From the NCBI RefSeq assembly GCF_002213425.1, contig NZ_NJGV01000007.1:62001-126000 (forward strand): a stretch of 64,000 nucleotides of DNA, given 5' to 3'. Position 1 is the stretch's first letter; every line of letters begins with the position of its first letter. The notes beneath the pieces are model-generated. The model was not told the origin of the DNA. It saw nothing but the letters and a program-made list of their open reading frames with translations, and searched no databases. Source of the DNA: Herbaspirillum aquaticum (GTDB lineage Bacteria > Pseudomonadota > Gammaproteobacteria > Burkholderiales > Burkholderiaceae_D). Below, piece by piece: positions 58,410 to 64,000 of this stretch. Made by a program: the position numbers and the translations under genes.

Positions 58410-60230
58410 ATGCGCGCGCGACGAAACCTGCTGATTTTGACCCTGTTCCTGGCGGCCACCCTGCTGGTCTGCGGGCTGACCTATCGCATCGCGCTGGGCC
58501 GGGCCGAGAGCGATCAACGCAACCAGGCCGCCGCCCAGTTGCAGATCGCGGCGCTGGACCTGGAATCGATCCTGCAGAAATATGAAGCCTTGCCCTTTGC
58601 CCTGGGCTTCCAGTCCGATGTGCGGCAGGTCTTGCAGCATCCCGAGGATGCGTTGTCGGTGGATCGCCTCAATCGCGCGTTCAAGACCATCCAGCAGCAG
58701 TCGCGCGCGGTCAATATCTTCATGCTCAACCGCCAGGGTGTGACGCTGGCTTCGAGCAACTGGGATGAAGAATTCAGTTATGTCGGCCGTGACTTCGGTT
58801 TCCGGCCTTATTTTCGCGAGGCCATCCTGGGAAGGGCAGGGCGCTTCTACGGCATCGGCAACATCTCCAGCGAACCGGGCTATTTCATCGCCCAGCCCAT
58901 CTATCGCCGCCAGGACCAGGCCGAGGGCGACCTGCCCATTGGCGTGATGGTGGTCAAGGTGGACCTGGCCGAGTTCGAACATACCTGGCGCAGCAGCAGC
59001 GATCCGATCACGCTCACCGATGCCGGCGGGGTGGTGTTCCTCAGCAACCGGCCCGAATGGAAGTACCACAGCCTGCAAGCACTGAGCGCGCCGGTGCAGC
59101 GCGAGCTGGAAGGCACGCATCAATATGCGGACCTGCCCATCACGCCGGTCTCGACCTTGCCGCCGGCCCTGCAGCGCGGCTTCGGCACCCACGTGTCACG
59201 GCCGGTAGGGCGGCTGGGATGGCAGTTGATGCTGTTCCCCTCGCAGGCGCGCATGCAGCGTTCAGCCATGCTCTCGGCGATGGCGGCCGCGCTCTTCATG
59301 GTGGCGCTGGCCATTTCGCTGCTGGCCTGGTACCAGCACCGGCGTCGCCTGCAGGAACGGCTGGCGTCGCGCAACGCCTTGCGCCGCGCCGCCGAGGAAC
59401 TGGACCAGAAAATCGCCCAGCGCACCGAAGAACTGACCGCCGCCAACCAGGCCATCGCCGCCAAGTACGCCAAGCTGCAGCAGACCGAGAGCCTGTTGCG
59501 CACCACCCAGGATGAACTGGTGCAGGCCGGCAAGCTGGCCATGCTGGGCCAGATGGCGGCCGGGATGACGCATGAACTGAACCAGCCGCTGGCGGCCATT
59601 CGCGCCTTCGCCGACAACTCGGTGAAGTTTCTGGCACGCGGGCAGGCGGCGCAGGTGGCCGAGAACCTGGAACACATCAGCCATGCCAGTGCCAGCATGG
59701 GCAAGATCATCGGCCAACTGAAGGGCTTTGCCCGCAAGAGTGGTGAAGCGGTGGCGGCGGTCGACCTGCGCCAGGCGGTGGAGGCTTCGGTACGGCTGCT
59801 CTCCAGCGACTTCGAAAAGCAGGGTGTGGAAGCCCGCATCACCATGCCTGGGCCAGTACATGTGACCGGTGATGCGGTGCGCACCGAACAGGTCATCGTC
59901 AATCTCTTGCGCAATGCGCTCGATGCGGTGGAAGAGGCGCCGCAGCAGTGCGTCTGCGTGGTGCTGGAGGTCGATGCAGAGCGTCAGCAGGCGGTGCTGC
60001 GCATCCGGGACTCTGGTGCGGGCATCGCCGATGAGGTGGCGCCGCACCTGTTCGAGCCCTTCTTCACGACCAAGTCGTCGAGCAAGGGACTGGGCCTGGG
60101 GTTGGCGATATCCTCGTCCATCGTCCAGGCCATGAATGGCCAGTTGAGCGCACATAATCATGAGCAGGGCGGCGCGGAATTCGTGGTGCGCCTGCCGCTG
60201 TTGAAGACGGAGAATGGATCTGATGGATAA
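58410..60230 (+). CDS. DctB-like sensor histidine kinase
   Basis: 606 residues from ATG 58410. It has an N-terminal membrane helix (NLLILTLFLAATLLVCGLTY), then a double-PAS-like periplasmic sensor (about 35-280, with YVGRDFGFRPYFREAILGRAGRFYGIGNISSEPGYF, typical of DctB). A second helix (AMAAALFMVALAISLLAWY) leads to a coiled coil, the H-box AAGMTHELNQPLAAI, and an ATPase domain with NLLRNALDAVEE and KGLGLGLAISSSIVQAMNG. It probably senses a C4-dicarboxylate or ketoacid and phosphorylates the next gene's product. Its stop overlaps that gene by 8 bases. Confidence 0.92.
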   Translation: MRARRNLLILTLFLAATLLVCGLTYRIALGRAESDQRNQAAAQLQIAALDLESILQKYEALPFALGFQSDVRQVLQHPEDALSVDRLNRAFKTIQQQSRAVNIFMLNRQGVTLASSNWDEEFSYVGRDFGFRPYFREAILGRAGRFYGIGNISSEPGYFIAQPIYRRQDQAEGDLPIGVMVVKVDLAEFEHTWRSSSDPITLTDAGGVVFLSNRPEWKYHSLQALSAPVQRELEGTHQYADLPITPVSTLPPALQRGFGTHVSRPVGRLGWQLMLFPSQARMQRSAMLSAMAAALFMVALAISLLAWYQHRRRLQERLASRNALRRAAEELDQKIAQRTEELTAANQAIAAKYAKLQQTESLLRTTQDELVQAGKLAMLGQMAAGMTHELNQPLAAIRAFADNSVKFLARGQAAQVAENLEHISHASASMGKIIGQLKGFARKSGEAVAAVDLRQAVEASVRLLSSDFEKQGVEARITMPGPVHVTGDAVRTEQVIVNLLRNALDAVEEAPQQCVCVVLEVDAERQQAVLRIRDSGAGIADEVAPHLFEPFFTTKSSSKGLGLGLAISSSIVQAMNGQLSAHNHEQGGAEFVVRLPLLKTENGSDG

Positions 60231-61554
60231 ACCCGCCGCTACCCCCAGCGCCTTGCTGATCGAAGATGAACAGGCAGTCCGCCGCGCCACGGCCCAGGCC
60301 CTGGAGCTGGAAGGTTTTACGGTGACCGCCTGCGCCAGTGCCGAAGAGGCCATGCCGCTGCTGAACCGGGATTTCCCTGGCGTTCTGGTGACCGACGTGC
60401 GTCTGCCGGGCTGGTCGGGTTTGCAGGTGCTGGCCCATGTCATGCGCATCGATCCGGATCTGCCGGTGATCGTGGTCACCGGCCATGGCGACGTCAGCAT
60501 GGCGGTCGAGGCCATGCGCGCGGGCGCCTACGATTTCGTGGAGAAGCCGTTCGGCTCGGACAGCCTGCTGGAGATCGCCTTGCGGGCCCAGGAAAAGCGC
60601 AGCCTGGTGCTGGAAAACCGCCGCCTGCGCGAAGCCTGGGCGCATGATCCCGAGCTGCCGCCGCTGGTGGGCCAGTCGCCGGCCATCGAGCGCGTCCGTA
60701 CCCTGATCCGCAGCCTGGGGCCGGCCGATGTGGATGTGCTGATCAACGGGCAGACCGGCAGCGGCAAGGAAGTGGTGGCGCGCTAACTGCACGCTGCCAG
60801 TGGCCGCAAGGGGCCGTTCGTGGCCCTGAACTGCGGGGCCTTGCCGGAGACGGTCTTCGAGAGCGAAATCTTCGGCCATGAAGCGGGCGCCTTCACCGGC
60901 GCCCAGAAGCGCCGCATCGGCAAGCTGGAATATGCGAACGGCGGCACGCTGTTCCTTGATGAAATCGAAAGCATGCCGCTGGCCCTGCAGGTCAAGCTGT
61001 TGCGCGTGTTGCAGGAGCGGCGCCTGGAACGGCTGGGCGGAAATGAATCGGTCGCCATCGATTGCCGCGTGGTGGCGGCCAGCAAGGCTGACCTGCTCAA
61101 GCTGTCGGCCGAAGGACAATTCCGCGAAGACCTGTATTACCGCATCGGCGTGGTCTCCATCGACCTGCCTGCCCTGAACCAGCGCAGCAGCGATATCCCG
61201 CTGTTGCTGGCGCATTTCTGCCAGGCCGCATCGATACGCTACCGGCGCGAGCCGCCGCCGTGGACGGCGGCCCAGATGCAGCAGTGGCAGCAACGTGAAT
61301 GGCCGGGCAATGTGCGCGAACTGCGCAATTTTGCGGATCGCTGGGTGCTGGGCGTGGAGCAGATCACTGCCGCCGGTGCGCCGGTATCCCTGTCGCAGTC
61401 CCTTCCTGAACAGGTAGAACAGTTCGAGGCAGGCCTGATTGCAGCCGCTTTGAAGGACAGTGAAGGCAGCGTCGCTCAGGCAGCCGACCGGCTGGGCATT
61501 CCGAAGAAGACGCTCTACGACAAGATCCGCAAATATCAGTTGGCCGGCGCTTGA
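60223..61554 (+). pseudogene. DctD-like sigma-54 activator interrupted by in-frame TAA
   Basis: ATG 60223 (or 60214) opens a receiver domain (SALLIEDEQAVRRATAQAL, acceptor Asp in VLVTDVRLPGWSG, Lys in DFVEKPFG), then the AAA+ domain begins with Walker A GQTGSGKEVVAR. Codon 188 is TAA (60784-60786), where relatives have a sense codon. The same frame continues with [21 protein letters not shown], the sigma-54 contact [11 protein letters not shown], Walker [11 protein letters not shown], and a C-terminal Fis-like helix-turn-helix ([23 protein letters not shown]). One substitution explains it. Either the gene is dead or the base is a sequencing error. Confidence 0.85.
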
Positions 61555-61694
61555 GGGCCTGGATGCATGTGCGTGTGCTTTCTTCAGGCGAGCCTGTGCG
61601 CAGATGAAAAGAAAACGCCGCTGCGGTGATGATCCGCAGCGGCGTTGAGCGATTCAGCAGCGCTTGCACGGGCAAGCACTGCAAGCGGTCCTGC

Positions 61695-62357
61695 TCAGTC
61701 CTTCTGGTATTGCGGCGAACGCGGACCGTACAGCAAGCCGTTGTTGCCACCGGCACGCAGCAGGCGACTGCTGGTGACGCTGGCCATCTTGTAGCTGGCG
61801 TCGGTGGTGGTGCTGATGATCTGGTTGACCACGGCCGAGAGCAGTACGCCCAGCAGGCCATTGTTCTGGTTCTGGCGCTGTTCTGCGTCGGAGGCGCGCG
61901 CCGAACCCTGCCACAGGGTCTTGCCCGAGCGCAGGTCGACCAGCTTGGCGTCGGCAGCGACGACCGTATCGCTCTGGATCACCTTGTAGGAAGTGCCATA
62001 GTCGGTCACGTTGATGTACAGCGCGGCGTCGGCGCCGAAGATGTCACGCAGCTTCTTGACCGGCACCTCGTGGATGTCAGCCGCGTTGGCCAAGCCGTTC
62101 TGCTTGAAGGTCTCGCTGGCCAGCGAGACCGGGATCACGTAGTAGCCCGATTCGGCCAGCGGCAGCGTGGCCTGCGCCAGCATGCCGTAGGGGGCGATGA
62201 CTTCGGAAGAACTGTTCATCGGCGGCAGGACCAGGATCGAGGCCGGACGCGCCGCCTTGAACTCGGCATAGTCATACGGCTTTTGCTGGGTAGCGCAGCC
62301 CGAAGCCAGCAGCGCCAGCAGCACGGCGCCCAGCGCCTTGAATTTGTTCAGCATCAT
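61695..62357 (-). CDS. DUF799/GNA1162-like lipoprotein
   Basis: 220 residues. Lipobox LASGC after a short signal peptide. The core has ARPASILVLPPMNSSSEVIAPYGMLAQATLPLAESGYYVIP, the DUF799 signature. Its ATG overlaps the stop of the preceding gene (ATGA). It is the third member of a conserved lipoprotein cassette with CsgG-like and DUF4810 proteins. It is thought to act at the outer membrane; the function is unproven. Confidence 0.9.
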   Translation of the reverse strand: MMLNKFKALGAVLLALLASGCATQQKPYDYAEFKAARPASILVLPPMNSSSEVIAPYGMLAQATLPLAESGYYVIPVSLASETFKQNGLANAADIHEVPVKKLRDIFGADAALYINVTDYGTSYKVIQSDTVVAADAKLVDLRSGKTLWQGSARASDAEQRQNQNNGLLGVLLSAVVNQIISTTTDASYKMASVTSSRLLRAGGNNGLLYGPRSPQYQKD

Positions 62358-62725
62358 TTGCTCAATCCCTTCTTGTAGTTGCGCATCAGGAAGTCCATGT
62401 AAGGTGCCGATTCCGGAAACAGCGTCTTCTCGGTCTGCAGCTCCTGGATCAGCTGGTCTTCCTTGCCGATGGAGGCGTACAGCATGCCGAGGTGGGCATG
62501 GTAGCCGGGGGGCACGGCGTCGTTGTTGGCGCGCATCTTCTGCAGGTTCTCTTCAAGCGCGGCGATCTCGGCGGCATTGCCGTTGCCTTCGGTCTTGAAG
62601 TGTTCGTACAGCTGGTCCTGGTAATTGCCCCAGCCATAGAGGGATTTCTGCTGGTGATTGGCGCAGCCGGAAAGGGCCAGCGCCAGGCCGAGGGCGAACC
62701 CGGCAGCGAGTTTCTTGTTCATCAT
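62354..62725 (-). CDS. DUF4810 lipoprotein
   Basis: 123 residues from ATG 62725 (MMNKKLAAG); the second ATG at 62722 is equally likely. Lipobox ALSGC. The mature part has SLYGWGNYQDQLYEHFKTEG and PPGYHAHLGMLYASIGKEDQLIQELQTEKTLFPES, a TPR-like helical pattern typical of DUF4810. It is the middle gene of the three-gene lipoprotein operon. Confidence 0.9.
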   Translation of the reverse strand: MMNKKLAAGFALGLALALSGCANHQQKSLYGWGNYQDQLYEHFKTEGNGNAAEIAALEENLQKMRANNDAVPPGYHAHLGMLYASIGKEDQLIQELQTEKTLFPESAPYMDFLMRNYKKGLSK

Positions 62726-62750
62726 GGTCGGTCTCGTTCGCGAAGGGGGA

Positions 62751-63419
62751 TCAGGGCTTCCATGCACCGGAATCGATACCGGCAACGAGGTTCTGCACGG
62801 CTTCACGGATGGCCAGGTCGAGCACCTTGCCATTGAGCGTGGAGTCATAGCTGGCGGTACCGCCGAAACCGACGATCTCACGGTTGTCCAGGCTGTATTC
62901 ACCCGCGCCTTGCGACGAGTACACCACCTGCGAGGTGTTCACATCCACGATGTTCAGCGCTACCTTGGCATAGGCCACCTGCGACTTGCCGCGTCCGAGG
63001 ATGCCGAACAGCTGGCGGTCGCCGGTTTCCTTGCGGCCGAACTCGGTGACATCGCCGGTGACGACGTAATTGGCGCCCTTGAGGGACTGGGCCTGCTTGT
63101 TCAGCTTGGCTTCCTGGGCCAGCTCGCCCATGTTGTCGCGGTCCATGACCGAGAAGCGATTGCTCTGCTGCAGATGCGTGATCAGGATGGTCTTGGCCTG
63201 GCCGCCCAGGCGGTCCACGCCATCCGAGAAGATGCCGCGCAGATAGCTGGAACGGTTGTCGAACTTGCCGACGGCGATGGGACTGCGCGCCCCCTGATAC
63301 GGCTGCTGCGCACTGGCCACCTGGGCTACTGGCAGACTGCGTGAATTTTCCGTGGCGCATCCCCCCAGCGCCGTGACCATGGCGACCGCGGCCACGGCCG
63401 TGACATACCTGCTAAACAT
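62751..63419 (-). CDS. CsgG/HfaB-like lipoprotein
   Basis: 222 residues from ATG 63419 (GGGGAAA upstream). Lipobox ALGGC. The CsgG fold is visible in PIAVGKFDNRSSYLRGIFSDGVDRLGGQAKTILITHLQQSNRFSVMDRDNMGEL and YVVTGDVTEFGRKETGD. CsgG forms the curli secretion pore. No curli subunit genes are present here, so the cassette probably serves another outer-membrane process. First gene of the operon. Confidence 0.9.
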   Translation of the reverse strand: MFSRYVTAVAAVAMVTALGGCATENSRSLPVAQVASAQQPYQGARSPIAVGKFDNRSSYLRGIFSDGVDRLGGQAKTILITHLQQSNRFSVMDRDNMGELAQEAKLNKQAQSLKGANYVVTGDVTEFGRKETGDRQLFGILGRGKSQVAYAKVALNIVDVNTSQVVYSSQGAGEYSLDNREIVGFGGTASYDSTLNGKVLDLAIREAVQNLVAGIDSGAWKP

Positions 63420-63718
63420 AGTTGTTTCCCCGAATTGTTGATGTCGACAAGGGCAACCCAAATGCCCTTCGATCGATGCTGACGCTCTCGAAAGTGCCGT
63501 GCCTTGCGCACTGGCAAGTTTCGAGACGGCAATTTTATCAGTCGATAAGAGTTTAAGCGGTAGAAAAATCGCTATTTCTTGATGAAATTTAACGCGGAGC
63601 GGTCATTCGTTATTACGCTTATAACGACCTGCCGCCGGTCAGCCTGTTTGCTCGTGGTATCATCCGCCTCACCGGACGCTTGGCGTCCCTCTTCATCAAG
63701 AATCAAGGCCTTCCCCTC
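63420..63718. other. Divergent intergenic region
   Basis: About 300 bases between the lipoprotein operon and the carbonic anhydrase gene. It contains TTATCAGTCGATAA (63536-63549), a near-palindrome, in an AT-richer patch that likely holds the promoters. No gene is supported. Confidence 0.4.
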
Positions 63719-64000
63719 ATGCGCGACATCATCAACGGCTTCCTGCGTTTCCAGCAGGACGTCTTTCCTTCCCGTAAAGAACTGTTCAAGAGCCTGGCCA
63801 ACGGCCAGACGCCCACGACCCTGTTCATCTCCTGTTCCGACAGCCGCATGGTGCCCGAGCTGGTGACCCAGCGCGAACCGGGCGACCTGTTCGTCATCCG
63901 CAATGCGGGCAACATCGTGCCTTCCTTCGGCCCCGAGCCGGGCGGCGTGAGCGCCACGGTGGAATATGCGGTAGCCCAGCTGAAGGTGTCGGACATCGTC
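63719..64000 (+). CDS. can: Beta-class carbonic anhydrase, 5' part
   Basis: The first 94 residues from ATG 63719 ([23 protein letters not shown]). The zinc-binding CSDSR motif (Cys39, Asp41, Arg43) and the [25 protein letters not shown] segment identify the family. It hydrates CO2 to bicarbonate. The remainder, with the second zinc His/Cys pair, lies beyond the window. Confidence 0.95.
   Translation, partial: MRDIINGFLRFQQDVFPSRKELFKSLANGQTPTTLFISCSDSRMVPELVTQREPGDLFVIRNAGNIVPSFGPEPGGVSATVEYAVAQLKVSDIV

Overview
The window is about 62-63% GC by eye. Every gene reads like a free-living or plant-associated betaproteobacterium of the Oxalobacteraceae, most likely Herbaspirillum. The assignment rests on gene content and protein style (DnaQ, Can, MaeB, DUF2130, TctD/TctE-type regulators, polyol ABC uptake); no 16S rRNA is present. 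Coding density is high on both strands. I see no prophage, CRISPR array or complete insertion sequence.

Layout. 1-596: 3' end of dnaQ. 745-819: tRNA-Val(CAC) with a terminator. 961-2370: DUF2130 protein. 2402-7064 (minus): a degraded type VI secretion vgrG island with a VgrG N-terminus, the C-terminal part of a membrane effector, two DUF6708 proteins (putative immunity, one frameshifted) and a PAAR tip. 7243-14871 (minus): a polyol catabolic operon (binding protein, two permeases, polyol dehydrogenase, ATPase, AraC regulator, xylulokinase). 15080-17123 (minus): TctD/TctE-type two-component system. 17282-21281: SsuABC/NMT1-like ABC importer with two tandem binding proteins. 21383-22810: MFS efflux pump. 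22818-25744 (minus): PKHD hydroxylase and TonB siderophore receptor behind a Fur-like box. 26110-28228: second two-component system.

28335-29320: two small hypothetical/membrane genes. 29558-35665: a four-gene overlapping signalling operon (CHASE3-GAF hybrid kinase with three receivers, CheR, CheB, receiver-kinase). 35916-37492: NTF2-like protein, TetR regulator, cupin. 37868-38851: malate dehydrogenase. 39082-41037: epimerase and divergent LysR. 41113-43875 (minus): Mg2+ P-type ATPase behind a leader of nearly 0.6 kb with a PhoP-like direct repeat and tandem mini-ORFs. 44765-45124: 60-aa membrane protein and a candidate small RNA. 45160-46407 (minus): MASE2-GGDEF diguanylate cyclase.

46800-48239: dacB. 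48302-50309 (minus): lemA and two TPM-domain genes. 50474-51292: pyrF. 51366-51848 (minus): cinA-type amidase. 51927-52200: a palindromic MITE-like element. 52256-53763 (minus): thiL-pgpA. 54166-56478: maeB. 56910-61554: MHS transporter behind a sigma-54 promoter, then a DctB-like kinase and a DctD-like sigma-54 activator interrupted by an in-frame TAA. 61695-63419 (minus): three-gene lipoprotein cassette (CsgG-like, DUF4810, DUF799). 63719-64000: 5' end of a beta-carbonic anhydrase.

The points most worth following up are the collapsed VgrG/effector locus, the two point disruptions (DUF6708 and the DctD-like gene), the mgtA leader, the candidate sRNA at 45016-45124, and the palindromic repeat whose end sequence recurs at three sites within about 5.5 kb.
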